Shown piece by piece: positions 1 through 9,228 of a stretch of DNA of 64,000 nt (position 1 is its first letter; every line of letters starts with the position of its first letter). The notes under the pieces were generated by a model. The model worked only from the letters and a program-made list of their open reading frames with translations, made no database searches and had not been told where the DNA came from. This stretch comes from Mycolicibacterium frederiksbergense (GTDB lineage Bacteria; Actinomycetota; Actinomycetes; Mycobacteriales; Mycobacteriaceae): the NCBI RefSeq assembly GCF_029893345.1, contig NZ_JARXVE010000002.1, positions 1 to 64,000 on the forward strand, read 5' to 3'. Made by a program: the position numbers and the translations under genes.

Positions 1-72
1 ACCCGGAAGCTAAGCCTGCCAGCGCCGATGATACTACCCACTCGGGTGGAAAAGTAGGACACCGCCGAACAC
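1..72 (+). rRNA. rrf: 5S ribosomal RNA, 3' part
   Basis: The first 72 bases read as the 3' portion of a mycobacterial 5S rRNA, ending with the pairing strand GGACACCGCCGAACAC. The 5' part lies outside the window. A strong hairpin and T-run follow at once, and ogt lies beyond it on the opposite strand, the arrangement at the end of the rrn operon in mycobacteria. Confidence 0.85.
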
Positions 73-80
73 AAATTAAG

Positions 81-121
81 AATCACCCCCCACGTTTCAC
101 GTGGGGGGTGATTCGTTTTTT
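81..121 (+). terminator. Intrinsic terminator of the rRNA operon
   Basis: A perfect 14-bp stem (AATCACCCCCCACG at 81-94 paired with 100-113), a 5-base loop and then CGTTTTTT. This is a textbook Rho-independent terminator directly after the 5S rRNA. It also faces the end of the convergent ogt gene. Confidence 0.93.
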
Positions 122-151
122 GGGCTCAGGCATTTGTGCGTATTTGGGTAA

Positions 152-649
152 TCAATTGAAGAGCGTGGGCATGACCCGGCTTCTCTCCAATTCCAACAAC
201 GCACGCTTGCGGTCCAGGCCGCCGCCATACCCGGTGAGGCTGCCATTGGCGCCGATCACTCGATGACAGGGCACGATGATTCCGATCGGGTTGTGCCCAT
301 TGGCCAGCCCGACCGCTCGCGATGCGCCAGGGGACCCGATTTGGCGGGCGATCTCGCCGTATGAGCAGGTCTCTCCGTACGGAATGGTCTGCAGTGCCGC
401 CCATACCCGGCGCTGAAACTCGGTTCCCACCATGTCGAGTTCCAGATCGAACGCGGTTAGTTCGCCGGCGAAGTATCCGGCTAACTGGTCGGCAACATCA
501 GGAAATGCGGTGTCGTCGTTCACCCAGCCGCTGCGGTTCGGCTCATAGGTCTGATCGTCCATCCGCAGATGCATCAGGCGCCCATCGCGGCCGGCGAGGG
601 TCAGTGAACCGACCGGACTCGACACGGTGCGGCATTGCAGTGTCGTCAT
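152..649 (-). CDS. ogt: Methylated-DNA--protein-cysteine methyltransferase (Ogt)
   Basis: A 165-aa suicide enzyme that moves the methyl group from O6-methylguanine to its own cysteine. The active-site motif PCHRV places the acceptor Cys at residue 128, and the DNA-binding region with Arg111 (SRAVG) precedes it. The ATG at 649 is chosen over a longer in-frame opening because it overlaps the stop of the upstream alkA gene in an ATGA junction, implying translational coupling, and gives the usual family length. With the Ada/AlkA protein it forms an alkylation-repair operon on the minus strand. Confidence 0.93.
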   Translation of the reverse strand: MTTLQCRTVSSPVGSLTLAGRDGRLMHLRMDDQTYEPNRSGWVNDDTAFPDVADQLAGYFAGELTAFDLELDMVGTEFQRRVWAALQTIPYGETCSYGEIARQIGSPGASRAVGLANGHNPIGIIVPCHRVIGANGSLTGYGGGLDRKRALLELERSRVMPTLFN

Positions 650-2139
650 GACTTCTCCTGTCGATCGTGCGGGGGCCAGTCGTTCACCGCGTGGTCCAGT
701 GTGGTCCAGAGGTGTTGTGTCGCGTACGCCCGCCAAGGTCTCCATCGGCCGCTGTGTTCCAGGAGTCGCTCGGCCGACAAGCCGAGCTGCGTGGTCGCGG
801 CACGCACGCCTAGATCGGTAGCCGGGAAGGCGTCGGGATCACCCAGCCCACGCATCGCGATCACCTCGGTGGTCCACGGTCCCACCCCGGGCAGGGCAAG
901 TAACTGTTCGCGGGCCCGGAGCCAGTCGCATCCGGGATCGAGGACCAGTTCCCCATCGGTGATCGCTTGAACCAGGGCTGCCACGGTTCGCTTCCTGAAG
1001 GCCGGCATGGCCAGAGTGGACGGATCCAGCCCGGCGAGCTCGCCGGCACTGGGGAACACGTGCGTCAGACCGCCGCGCTCGTCGTCGATCAGGCTTCCGT
1101 AACGGCTCACCAGTCGGCCGACATGGGTACATGCGGCCTTGATCGAAACTTGCTGGCCGATCACCACCCGCAGCGCCAACTCGGACTCGTCTACGGTGCG
1201 GGGGATGCGCTGGCCAGGAGCCTTGGCCACCACCGCGGCGAGCACCGGATCGGCCTGCAAGGCGTCCACCACGGCCTCGGGATCGGCGTCCAGATCCAAT
1301 AGGCGTCGGCACCGGGCGATGGCGGCTGACAGATCGCGGAAATCCTCGAGCACCAGTTGGCAACGGACATGGTCGGGTCGCGGAGCCAGGCCGACCACCC
1401 CGTGGCCGTGGGGCAGGCGCAAGGTGCGCCGGTATTGCCCGTCGCGCACCTCCTCCAGGCCGGGCACCGCACTGGCCGCCAAATGGCCGAACAACCCGTC
1501 GTAGGCGAACGGGGTGCGTACCGGCAGCCGCAGCGACAGCACACCGGGGGTAGCCGCCGCATCTGCGGTCATCCTGCTGCGCGCCCGCGTCCGCAGTTGC
1601 GTCGGCGTCAGGTCAGAGACCGCGCGCACGGTGTCGTTGAACTGGCGGATACTGGCGAAACCCGCGGCGAAAGCCACATCCCCGAACGGCAGCTCGGTGG
1701 TCTCGATCAGCACCCGGGCGGTCTGAGTGCGTTGCGCTCGGGCCAGCGCCAGGGGATTGGCCCCCAGCTCGGCGGCCATGATGCGCTGCAATTGTCGGCT
1801 GGTGTAACCGACCCGGGCGGCCAGCCCGGTCACGCCTTCGCGGTCCACCGTTCCGTCGGCGATCAGCCGCATGCAGCGCGCGACCACGTCGCCGCGGACA
1901 TTCCACTCCGGGGAACCCGGCGACGCATCCGGGCGGCAGCGTTTACAGGCGCGGAAACCGGCCCCCTGGGCGGCCGCCGCGGTCGGATAGAACCGCATGT
2001 TGCGGGCGAACGGCGGGCGTACCGGGCAGCTGGGGCGGCAGTAGATACCCGTGGTGAGGACTGCGGTTACGAACCAACCGTCGAACCGGGCGTCCTTGGA
2101 CTGCACTGCCCGGTAACAGCGGTCGAAATCCTCGTGCAT
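646..2139 (-). CDS. alkA: Bifunctional Ada-type regulator / AlkA 3-methyladenine DNA glycosylase
   Basis: A 497-aa fusion. Residues 1-75 are the Ada zinc domain with four Cys ligands (C34, C38, C65, C68) that in Ada repairs methylphosphotriesters and senses alkylation. An AraC-type helix-turn-helix region follows (about 85-190), then a C-terminal AlkA glycosylase (about 200-495) with the helix-hairpin-helix LPGVGPWTTEVIAMRG and the catalytic Asp in PATDLG. This matches the M. tuberculosis Rv1317c architecture. The O6-methylguanine transferase half of E. coli Ada is absent and is supplied by the coupled downstream ogt. Autoregulation on alkylation is expected from the family. Confidence 0.92.
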   Translation of the reverse strand: MHEDFDRCYRAVQSKDARFDGWFVTAVLTTGIYCRPSCPVRPPFARNMRFYPTAAAAQGAGFRACKRCRPDASPGSPEWNVRGDVVARCMRLIADGTVDREGVTGLAARVGYTSRQLQRIMAAELGANPLALARAQRTQTARVLIETTELPFGDVAFAAGFASIRQFNDTVRAVSDLTPTQLRTRARSRMTADAAATPGVLSLRLPVRTPFAYDGLFGHLAASAVPGLEEVRDGQYRRTLRLPHGHGVVGLAPRPDHVRCQLVLEDFRDLSAAIARCRRLLDLDADPEAVVDALQADPVLAAVVAKAPGQRIPRTVDESELALRVVIGQQVSIKAACTHVGRLVSRYGSLIDDERGGLTHVFPSAGELAGLDPSTLAMPAFRKRTVAALVQAITDGELVLDPGCDWLRAREQLLALPGVGPWTTEVIAMRGLGDPDAFPATDLGVRAATTQLGLSAERLLEHSGRWRPWRAYATQHLWTTLDHAVNDWPPHDRQEKS

Positions 2140-2226
2140 GGCTTCAACGATGGCACGGCATCCGCCGCAGCACTAGCGGAAAAACGACATCGTAGTGCGT
2201 GGGCCCCCGCGATTAGACTTCAACCC

Positions 2227-3510
2227 GTGGCCGCGCTGGTGCAGCAGTACGTGGACCGGATTCGCGCCGAGCAGATCTCCCTGCGTGACGGCGCGCTGGC
2301 CAGCTACATCCCCGAGCTGGCCAAGGCCGATCCCGAGGGTTTCGGGCTCACGCTGTCCGCCTCGGACGGTTACGTCTACGAATCCGGCGACACCGCAGTG
2401 GAATTCACCATCCAGTCGATATCGAAGCCATTCACCTACGCGCTGGCGCTCGACCAGATCGGCCAGGACGCCGTCGACGCCAGGATCGGCGTCGAGCCTA
2501 CGGGTGAGGCGTTCAACGAGATCAGCGTCGACAACGTGACCAAAACGCCGAAGAACCCGATGATCAACGCCGGTGCGATCGCAGCGGTTTCGCTGATTCC
2601 GGGGGACAGCGTCGGTGAGCGGTTCGAGCGCATCCTCGAGTTCTACTCGGAGTGCGCCGGCCGTCGCCTCGACATCGACATGGACGTGTACGCCTCGGAG
2701 AAGGCGACCGGCAATCGCAACCGGGCCATCGCCTACATGCTCACCAGTTTCGGTGCACTGACCGGTGATCCGGACGAGGTTCTCGACGTGTACTTCCGGC
2801 AGTGCTCGATCAAGGTGACCACCACCGACCTCGCCCGGATGGCTGCCACCCTGGCCCGCGGCGGGCTCAACCCGTTGACCGGCCGGCAGGTCACCGATGC
2901 CAACGTCATCCGGCGCACCCTCAGCGTCATGGTGACCTGCGGGATGTACGACGCCACGGGGGATTGGGTCAGTGCCGTAGGCCTTCCCGCCAAGAGCGGT
3001 GTCGGCGGCGGCATCGTGGCGGTGTTGCCGGGCCAGCTCGGAATCGGTGTCTACTCACCGCGTCTGGACAGTCGTGGAAACAGCGTGCGCGGCGTGCAGG
3101 TGTGCCGCAGCCTGTCCGCACAGCTGGGACTGCACTTCCTCACCGTGAGCCGGGAATCCTCGGCGACGTTGCGGGCGGTGTTCGACCCCAGCCCACGCGT
3201 CCGGGTGTACGAGATTCAGGGGGATCTGCTGTTCGCCGGGGTCGAGCAGGTACTACGGACGGCCGAACGGGACCGCGATGACTACGACGTCGCCGTGCTG
3301 GACGTGACCCGGGTCAACGACATCAACGACGCCGCCCGCGGCATGCTCATCGGCTTGCGGGCCAGCCTGGCCGGCGGGGACAAGGAGGCCTATCTCGTCG
3401 ACCCGGAGGGCTGGGTGGTGCGTGCCGACCGGCGCGAGGATTACCGCGGGATCGTGTTCCGCACGCTCGACGAGGCAGTCGACGCCGCGCGGCAGTTGGA
3501 GATCGGCTAA
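2227..3510 (+). CDS. glsA: Glutaminase with C-terminal STAS domain
   Basis: A 427-aa protein starting at GTG 2227. Residues 1 to about 310 are a serine-dependent glutaminase (glutamine to glutamate plus ammonia), with the serine/lysine motif QSISKPF, the NPMINAGAI motif and KSGVGGGI. Residues from about 325 to the end form a STAS-like domain (VYEIQGDLLFAGVEQV, then VAVLDVTRV), a fusion known in some actinobacterial glutaminases and probably regulatory. The same frame stays open upstream through the antisense of alkA, but conserved family sequence starts at this GTG. It converges with the cyclase gene and overlaps its stop by 4 bases. Confidence 0.9.
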   Translation: MAALVQQYVDRIRAEQISLRDGALASYIPELAKADPEGFGLTLSASDGYVYESGDTAVEFTIQSISKPFTYALALDQIGQDAVDARIGVEPTGEAFNEISVDNVTKTPKNPMINAGAIAAVSLIPGDSVGERFERILEFYSECAGRRLDIDMDVYASEKATGNRNRAIAYMLTSFGALTGDPDEVLDVYFRQCSIKVTTTDLARMAATLARGGLNPLTGRQVTDANVIRRTLSVMVTCGMYDATGDWVSAVGLPAKSGVGGGIVAVLPGQLGIGVYSPRLDSRGNSVRGVQVCRSLSAQLGLHFLTVSRESSATLRAVFDPSPRVRVYEIQGDLLFAGVEQVLRTAERDRDDYDVAVLDVTRVNDINDAARGMLIGLRASLAGGDKEAYLVDPEGWVVRADRREDYRGIVFRTLDEAVDAARQLEIG

Positions 3511-5111
3511 ACCGGGACGGCCACCCGGGTCGGCTCGCCCAAACCCCGCAGCATCACCGATTCACCGAGTGACCAATGGGCCCTTTCGTTTTCGGAGGCA
3601 TTGGCAATGGTGTCCGATGAGGCCACCAGATGTCCGGGCACCGACTTGGAGAAATCGCACAGCCGCGAAGCCTCGTTGACCGGCCCGCCGATGACGGTGT
3701 ATTCGAAGCGCTGCTTGGCGCCCACATTGCCGGCCACCACCTGTCCGGCCGCCACTCCGATCCCGGCCTCGAGCTCGGGCACCTCCGTGCGCAGCCGTCG
3801 CGCTATGGCCCGTGCGGCGGCCAGTGCCTCGTCCTCTGCGTTGTGCAGCGATGCCGGCGCACCGAACACCGCGAGCACCGCGTCACCCTCGAACTTGTTG
3901 ACCAGGCCGCGATGTCGGTCGACCTCATCGACGATGACCGCGAAGAACCGGTTGAGCAGATCGACCACCTCGACCGCACGTCGAGTGGTCACCAGCCGCG
4001 TCGAGCCGATGACGTCGACGAAAATCACTGCGGCGTGGCGCTCTTCGCCGCCGAGGACAGGCTTCTCCTGCTCCGCCAGCGCGGCGACCTCGCGACCGAC
4101 ATGACGGCCGAACAGATCCCGGACCCGTTCGCGTTCGCGCAAGCCGTGCACCATCGAGTTGAATCCGCGTTGCAGCTGGCCGAGTTCGGTGCCGTCGAAC
4201 ACCACCAGGTTGGTGTCCAGATCGCCCTGTTCGACGCGGTTGAGCGCCGCGCGCACCACCCGGATCGGCGCCGCGGTCAGCCAGGACAGGATCCACATCA
4301 ACAGAAAACCGAACACCAGCGCGAAGGAGCCGAGACCGATGACGGCGTAGGCGAATTGGGTCGGGGTCAGGTGGTTGAGCGTCAGCGCGAACACCGCTGC
4401 CAGCACGATGCCGAGGATGGGTACACCTGAGCCGAGCGCCCACACCACCATGGTGCGGCCCATGATGCCCGGTGCCAGCCGGACCGGTGGCGGGCCGGCC
4501 TCCAGCGCCTGGGCAGCCACCGGACGCAGCGCGAACTCGGTGAACAAATGGCAGCTGACCGACACCACGATGCCCGGAAAGCTGATACCCAGCAGGACTT
4601 TCGGGATGTAGTCGGTATCGATCAACCCGTAACAGACCGTCAGCAGGGCGGTTCCGGCTCCCCACAGGAACAACAACACTCGGGTCAGCCGGAACGGCGC
4701 GAAGAACGTGTTGCGCTGGTCTTTGATGGTGGGCTGGCGCTCCTCGAGGGCCCACCGCACATTGGCGATGACTCGGCTGGTCGCCCAGAACACGCCGAGC
4801 ACAAGGGCTCCCACGATGTACGTCGGGGCCACGATGAAGGTGATCCAGTGGACCTGCCGGTCGAAGACGCTGGGTGTCGGGAACAACACGGTGACGATGA
4901 ACATCGAGATGCCGATGCCGAGCAGGTTCGACAGGACCACGAATGTGGTGAGAATGACTTGGATGCGCACCCGGCGGCGGCGCTGGCTCTCCGATACCCG
5001 GCCGAGCACCCACGATCCGTATTCCGGTGTGGCCGGGAGCCTGCTGTTCTGCCGGGTGACGCTCTCCAGTACCCGGCCCAGCCGCCGTGCCAGCGATTTG
5101 TCGGCGTTCAT
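3507..5111 (-). CDS. Membrane-bound class III adenylate cyclase with HAMP domain
   Basis: A 534-aa protein of the Rv1318c/Rv1319c/Rv1320c family; M. tuberculosis has three copies at this locus, here there is one. About six membrane segments (residues 50-290), a HAMP linker (AAPIRVVRAALNRVEQGDLD), then the cyclase domain (from about 360). The metal-binding Asp lies in IFVDVIGSTR and the second metal Asp and base-contacting Lys in NKFEGDAVL. The position that is Asp in class IIIa enzymes is Thr (YTVIGGPVN), as is usual in class IIIb. It probably makes cAMP at the membrane, but the signal is unknown. Confidence 0.9.
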   Translation of the reverse strand: MNADKSLARRLGRVLESVTRQNSRLPATPEYGSWVLGRVSESQRRRRVRIQVILTTFVVLSNLLGIGISMFIVTVLFPTPSVFDRQVHWITFIVAPTYIVGALVLGVFWATSRVIANVRWALEERQPTIKDQRNTFFAPFRLTRVLLFLWGAGTALLTVCYGLIDTDYIPKVLLGISFPGIVVSVSCHLFTEFALRPVAAQALEAGPPPVRLAPGIMGRTMVVWALGSGVPILGIVLAAVFALTLNHLTPTQFAYAVIGLGSFALVFGFLLMWILSWLTAAPIRVVRAALNRVEQGDLDTNLVVFDGTELGQLQRGFNSMVHGLRERERVRDLFGRHVGREVAALAEQEKPVLGGEERHAAVIFVDVIGSTRLVTTRRAVEVVDLLNRFFAVIVDEVDRHRGLVNKFEGDAVLAVFGAPASLHNAEDEALAAARAIARRLRTEVPELEAGIGVAAGQVVAGNVGAKQRFEYTVIGGPVNEASRLCDFSKSVPGHLVASSDTIANASENERAHWSLGESVMLRGLGEPTRVAVPV

Positions 5112-5156
5112 TGTGGCGCCAGCCTAGTTCGTCGTGCGTGCCCTTAAGGTGGACCG

Positions 5157-5828
5157 GTGCGCCTCGTGATTGCCCAGTGCACCGTCGACTATGTCGGGCG
5201 GTTGACCGCTCACCTGCCGTCGGCTCGCCGGCTGTTGTTGTTCAAGTCCGACGGGTCGGTCAGCATCCATGCCGACGATCGCGCCTACAAACCGTTGAAC
5301 TGGATGAGCCCTCCCTGCTGGCTCACCGAGAACGACAGTGACGGCGTACCGGTGTGGGTGGTGGAGAACAAAGCCGGGGAGCAACTGCGGATCACCGTCG
5401 AGGACGTCGAGCACGATTCCAGCCACGAATTGGGCGTCGACCCCGGCCTGGTGAAGGACGGGGTGGAAGCGCACCTGCAGCAGCTGCTGGCCGAGCATGT
5501 GGAGCTGCTGGGCGCCGGCTACACACTGGTGCGCCGCGAGTATCCGACCGCCATAGGCCCGGTGGATCTGATGTGCCGTGACGAACTGGGCCGTTCGGTC
5601 GCAGTGGAGATCAAACGCCGCGGCGAGATCGACGGGGTGGAACAGCTGACCCGCTACCTCGAGCTGCTCAACCGCGACACCGTGCTGGCGCCGGTGGCCG
5701 GGGTGTTCGCCGCCCAGCAGATCAAGCCGCAGGCCCGAACTTTGGCCACCGATCGTGGAATCCGTTGTGTGACTTTGGACTATGACCAGATGCGGGGAAT
5801 GGACAGCGACGAATTCCGGCTGTTCTGA
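5157..5828 (+). CDS. nucS: Mismatch-specific endonuclease NucS (EndoMS)
   Basis: A 223-aa protein starting at GTG 5157. It matches actinobacterial NucS over its whole length: an N-terminal DNA-binding/dimerisation half and a C-terminal PD-(D/E)xK nuclease with GPVDLMCRD and [13 protein letters not shown] (Asp, Glu and Lys of the active site). NucS is the non-MutS/MutL mismatch repair enzyme of mycobacteria. It ends in FRLF, fitting the known C-terminal contact with the sliding clamp (inference). Its TGA overlaps the ATG of the next small gene by one base, and it is divergent from the cyclase. Confidence 0.93.
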   Translation: MRLVIAQCTVDYVGRLTAHLPSARRLLLFKSDGSVSIHADDRAYKPLNWMSPPCWLTENDSDGVPVWVVENKAGEQLRITVEDVEHDSSHELGVDPGLVKDGVEAHLQQLLAEHVELLGAGYTLVRREYPTAIGPVDLMCRDELGRSVAVEIKRRGEIDGVEQLTRYLELLNRDTVLAPVAGVFAAQQIKPQARTLATDRGIRCVTLDYDQMRGMDSDEFRLF

Positions 5829-6109
5829 TGGCCCGCCGGCACCGGGAGCACCGGCGGTTGGCGCCACTGCCGCCGCCACGCCGGATCGAGACCGGTCCAG
5901 ACGGCTACGACTATGAGGTGCGGGCGGTTACGGCATCGCGCGCGGTGAAGGTCTATCGCTGTCCCGGGTGTGATCACGAGATCCGCACGGGCATAGCCCA
6001 CCTGGTGGCATTGCCGGTCGACGCCGGCGATATCGAGGACCGCAGGCACTGGCACACGTCGTGCTGGGCGAATCGGGCCAATCGCGGCCCGACCAGAAAG
6101 TGGTCTTAG
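5828..6109 (+). CDS. Small conserved mycobacterial protein, zinc-ribbon-like (Rv1322-type)
   Basis: A 93-aa protein coupled to nucS by an overlapping TGATG. The basic N-terminus ([10 protein letters not shown]) is followed by a CPGCDHEI knuckle near residue 45 and a later HWHTSCW, which together could bind one metal ion. It occupies the position of Rv1322. No function is known; co-translation with nucS hints at a nucleic-acid role, which is inference only. It converges with the epimerase gene, overlapping by 4 bases. Confidence 0.75.
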   Translation: MARRHREHRRLAPLPPPRRIETGPDGYDYEVRAVTASRAVKVYRCPGCDHEIRTGIAHLVALPVDAGDIEDRRHWHTSCWANRANRGPTRKWS

Positions 6110-6582
6110 TGCTGTGAATCAGCGGCAGGTTCGACCAGCTCGATCAGCACGCCGCCGGCATCCTTGGGGTGGATGAAGTTGATCCGCGAGTTGGCCGTGC
6201 CCTTGCGGGGGGCCTCGTAGAGCAACCGCACACCGCTGCTGCGCAGCCGCTCGGAGAGCGCGTCGATATCGCTGGTCCGGTAGGCGAGCTGCTGCAGGCC
6301 GGGGCCGCGGGTGTCGATGAACTTGGCGATCGTCGACTTTTCGTTCAGCGGGGCCAGCAGCTGGATCTGTGCACTGCCCTTGGACGCGCCGCGCACCGAG
6401 AGCATCGCCTCACGTACGCCCTGCTCCTCGTTGATCTCCTCGTGCAGGACGATCATGCCGAGGTTGTCGTGGTACCACTTGGCGGTGGCATCCAGATCGG
6501 CGACCGCGATACCGACGTGATCGATCGCCGTCACCAGTGCGCTGGCGAGCAGTGGACGGGCATCAACCTGATCGGCGGTCAT
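6106..6582 (-). CDS. mce: Methylmalonyl-CoA epimerase
   Basis: A 158-aa glyoxalase-fold (VOC) enzyme that interconverts (R)- and (S)-methylmalonyl-CoA in propionate metabolism. It contains AIDHVGIAVADLDA at the N-terminal metal-ligand strand and FIHPKDAGGVLIELVEPA at the C-terminal strand, with the central QIQLLAPL and LQQLAYRTSDID. It corresponds to Rv1322A and is divergent from fadA4. Confidence 0.92.
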   Translation of the reverse strand: MTADQVDARPLLASALVTAIDHVGIAVADLDATAKWYHDNLGMIVLHEEINEEQGVREAMLSVRGASKGSAQIQLLAPLNEKSTIAKFIDTRGPGLQQLAYRTSDIDALSERLRSSGVRLLYEAPRKGTANSRINFIHPKDAGGVLIELVEPAADSQH

Positions 6583-6664
6583 AAGGCAACGGTAACCTTT
6601 AGCCGAACGATTGCGTATGTGTGATCGCCCACACAGTTCTTGGAATCAGGCCTTGGAGGTTGAA

Positions 6665-7867
6665 ATGACTGCGGATAGTCGCACGTCGGTGATCGTTGCT
6701 GGAGCGCGTACTCCGGTCGGCAAGTTGATGGGTTCGCTGAAGGATTTTTCCGGCAGTGACCTGGGCGCGATCGCGATCCGGGGCGCACTGGAGAAGGCGA
6801 AGGTCGACGCTTCGCTGGTGGACTACGTGATCATGGGCCAGGTGCTCACCGCGGGCGCCGGCCAGATGCCCGCCCGCCAGTCGGCCGTCGGCGCGGGCAT
6901 TCCGTGGGACGTACCGGCGCTGACCATCAACAAGATGTGCCTGTCCGGCATCAATGCGATTGCGATGGCCGATCAGCTGATCCGGGCCGGGGAGTTCGAG
7001 GTCGTCGTCGCCGGCGGCCAGGAGTCGATGTCACAGGCTCCGCACCTGCTGCCCAAGAGCCGCGAGGGCTACAAGTACGGCGACTTCACCGCGGTGGACC
7101 ACTTGGCCTACGACGGTCTGTACGACGTGTTCACCGACCAGCCGATGGGCGCGCTCACCGAGCAGCGCAACGACGTCGACAAGTTCACCCGCGCCGAGCA
7201 GGACGAGTTCGCTGCCCAGTCGCACCAGAAGGCCGCGGCGGCATGGAAGGACGGGGTCTACGCCGACGAGGTGGTGCCGGTGGCGATCCCGCAGCGCAAG
7301 GGCGACCCGATCGAGTTCGCCGAGGACGAGGGCATCCGGGCCAACACCACGGCCGAATCGCTGGGCGGTCTGCGCCCGGCGTTCCGCAAGGACGGCACCG
7401 TCACGGCCGGTTCGTCGTCGCAGATCTCCGACGGTGCGGCCGCGGTCGTGGTGATGAGCAAGGCCAAGGCGCAGGAGCTGGGCCTGGACTGGCTGTGTGA
7501 GATCGGTGCGCACGGTGTGGTGGCCGGCCCGGATTCCACGCTGCAGTCCCAGCCGGCCAATGCGATCAAGAAGGCGATTGCTCGCGAGGGCATCAGCGCC
7601 GACCAGCTCGACGTCCTGGAGATCAACGAGGCGTTCGCCGCGGTGTCGCTGGCCTCCGCCCGCGAACTGGGGCTGGACGAGGCGTCCGTCGCTTCTAAGG
7701 TGAACGTCGATGGCGGCGCGATCGCGATCGGCCATCCGCTCGGGATGTCGGGGGCGCGGATCGCGCTGCACGCCGCCCTTGCGCTCGCCCGACGTGGCTC
7801 CGGCTACGCGGTGGCGGCGCTGTGCGGCGCCGGTGGCCAGGGCGATGCGCTGGTGCTGCGTCGCTGA
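6665..7867 (+). CDS. fadA4: Acetyl-CoA C-acetyltransferase (thiolase)
   Basis: A 400-aa thiolase. The ATG at 6665 is preceded by GGAGG (6655-6659); a longer in-frame opening upstream lacks such support. Catalytic features are the nucleophilic Cys in [11 protein letters not shown], the NEAFAAVS motif, the [17 protein letters not shown] histidine motif and the C-terminal CGAGGQGDA cysteine. It condenses or cleaves acetoacetyl-CoA. It is the Rv1323 orthologue by position and sequence. Confidence 0.93.
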   Translation: MTADSRTSVIVAGARTPVGKLMGSLKDFSGSDLGAIAIRGALEKAKVDASLVDYVIMGQVLTAGAGQMPARQSAVGAGIPWDVPALTINKMCLSGINAIAMADQLIRAGEFEVVVAGGQESMSQAPHLLPKSREGYKYGDFTAVDHLAYDGLYDVFTDQPMGALTEQRNDVDKFTRAEQDEFAAQSHQKAAAAWKDGVYADEVVPVAIPQRKGDPIEFAEDEGIRANTTAESLGGLRPAFRKDGTVTAGSSSQISDGAAAVVVMSKAKAQELGLDWLCEIGAHGVVAGPDSTLQSQPANAIKKAIAREGISADQLDVLEINEAFAAVSLASARELGLDEASVASKVNVDGGAIAIGHPLGMSGARIALHAALALARRGSGYAVAALCGAGGQGDALVLRR

Positions 7868-7934
7868 CAGCTAACCGGCCAATAGTCAACGACGCTACGT
7901 AGTAGCTGGCCGGGGACTCGGGCACAATGGCGGC

Positions 7935-8333
7935 ATGGCACCCTCTGTGACGCCTTCTGGGGCACGTCGGTTCGACCTGCGCTCGACCCCCGGCTGGTTT
8001 CGTCTGATCGCGCTGGCCGAGGCCATCAGCTGGGCCGGGCTGCTGGCAGGTATGTACTTCAAGTACCTCGGCAGCCCGCAGACCGAGGTCGGCGTGAAGG
8101 TGTTCGGGCCGATCCACGGCGGTATTTTCGTGGCGTTCGTGATCGCCGGGATATTCGTCGGCGCGGCCCGTGAATGGGACGTCCGCACCTGGATTCTGGC
8201 GTTGCTGGCGAGCATCGTGCCGCTGGGCAGTGTGATCTTTGTCATGTGGGCTGATCGGACGGACCGGCTGGATTCGGCCGATACGCCCGCGCTGGTGGTG
8301 CAACCGGGCGGGGCGGCGCCGGAAACGACGTGA
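7935..8333 (+). CDS. DUF3817 integral membrane protein
   Basis: A 132-aa protein with three hydrophobic segments: LIALAEAISWAGLLAGMYF, the segment around IFVAFVIAGIFVG, and WILALLASIVPLGSVIFVM. The pattern matches DUF3817 proteins, small actinobacterial membrane proteins of unknown function. A second DUF3817 gene lies at 29695-30039. It precedes the thioredoxin-like gene by 13 bases and is probably co-transcribed with it. Confidence 0.82.
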   Translation: MAPSVTPSGARRFDLRSTPGWFRLIALAEAISWAGLLAGMYFKYLGSPQTEVGVKVFGPIHGGIFVAFVIAGIFVGAAREWDVRTWILALLASIVPLGSVIFVMWADRTDRLDSADTPALVVQPGGAAPETT

Positions 8334-8346
8334 CAGACTTGTGGAC

Positions 8347-9216
8347 GTGACTCGTCCACGACCTTCTGTCGGGCCGGCGCTCGCCGGTGCGGTTGATCTC
8401 TCGGCACTCAAGCAGCGGCCCGCGGCCGGCGGTCAGACCGCCGGCGCACCCGGCGGCCCAAACGTCACAGCGGTCACCGAAGCCAACTTCGAAGCCGAGG
8501 TGCTGGTTCGGTCCGGCCAGGTCCCGGTGGTGGTGCTGCTGTGGTCACCCCGCGGTGATTCCAGCGTCGCGCTGGGGGAAACCCTGGCGAGCCTGGCCGC
8601 CGCCGACGATGGCAAATGGTCGCTGGCGATGGTCAACGTCGACACCACCCCGAGGATCGCGCAGATGTTCGGCATCCAGGGCGTGCCGACGGTGGTGGCG
8701 CTCATCGGTGGCCAGCCGGTCGCCAGCTTTCAGGGCTCTCAGCCGGCCGATGAACTGCGCCGGTGGGTCGATTCGCTGCTCGGTGACGGCGAGTCCGAGC
8801 AGCAGGTCGACCCCGAGCTGGCCGCGGCCCGGGCCTATCTGGACGACGGAAACTTCGCCGCGGCGCTGGCCGCGTATCAGGCGATCCTCGATGCCCAGCC
8901 CAATCACGCCGAGGCCAAGGGCGCGGTGCGCCAGATCGCGTTCCTGGAACGGGCCAGCGTGCAACGTCCAGATGCGGTGGCCGTCGCCGATGCCGCTCCC
9001 GACGATATCGAGGCCGCATTCGCCGCCGCTGACGCCGAGATCCTGGCTCAGGCGGCGTCGGCGGCCTTCGACCGCCTCATCGGGTTGATCAAGCGGACGG
9101 CGGGGGACGACCGGACCAAAGTTCGGACCCGGCTCATCGAGCTGTTCGAGCTGTTCGACCCCGCCGACCCCGAGGTGGTCGCCGGGCGGCGCAATCTGGC
9201 CAACGCCCTGTACTGA
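8347..9216 (+). CDS. Thioredoxin-fold/TPR co-chaperone-like protein (CnoX/YbbN family), no redox cysteines
   Basis: A 289-aa protein. Residues about 42-150 form a thioredoxin fold (VVVLLWSPRGDS), but the site that would be WCxxC reads WSPRG, so it cannot act as a disulfide reductase. Residues about 160-285 are helical TPR-like repeats (ARAYLDDGNFAAALAAYQAI) ending in PEVVAGRRNLANALY. This is the YbbN/CnoX layout, linked in E. coli to holding unfolded proteins for chaperones. GTG 8347 gives the conserved TRPRP start; GTG 8341 is an in-frame alternative. It is the Rv1324 orthologue. Confidence 0.85.
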   Translation: MTRPRPSVGPALAGAVDLSALKQRPAAGGQTAGAPGGPNVTAVTEANFEAEVLVRSGQVPVVVLLWSPRGDSSVALGETLASLAAADDGKWSLAMVNVDTTPRIAQMFGIQGVPTVVALIGGQPVASFQGSQPADELRRWVDSLLGDGESEQQVDPELAAARAYLDDGNFAAALAAYQAILDAQPNHAEAKGAVRQIAFLERASVQRPDAVAVADAAPDDIEAAFAAADAEILAQAASAAFDRLIGLIKRTAGDDRTKVRTRLIELFELFDPADPEVVAGRRNLANALY

Positions 9217-9228
9217 TCGCCTTCCTCG

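Noticed and set aside
1357..2226. Upstream in-frame extension of the glutaminase gene (about 290 codons)
   Set aside because: It runs antisense to the Ada/AlkA gene; conserved glutaminase sequence begins at GTG 2227.
3507..5111. Loss of the Asp that selects adenine in the cyclase
   Set aside because: The position is Thr, which is normal for class IIIb cyclases, so it is not evidence of inactivity.
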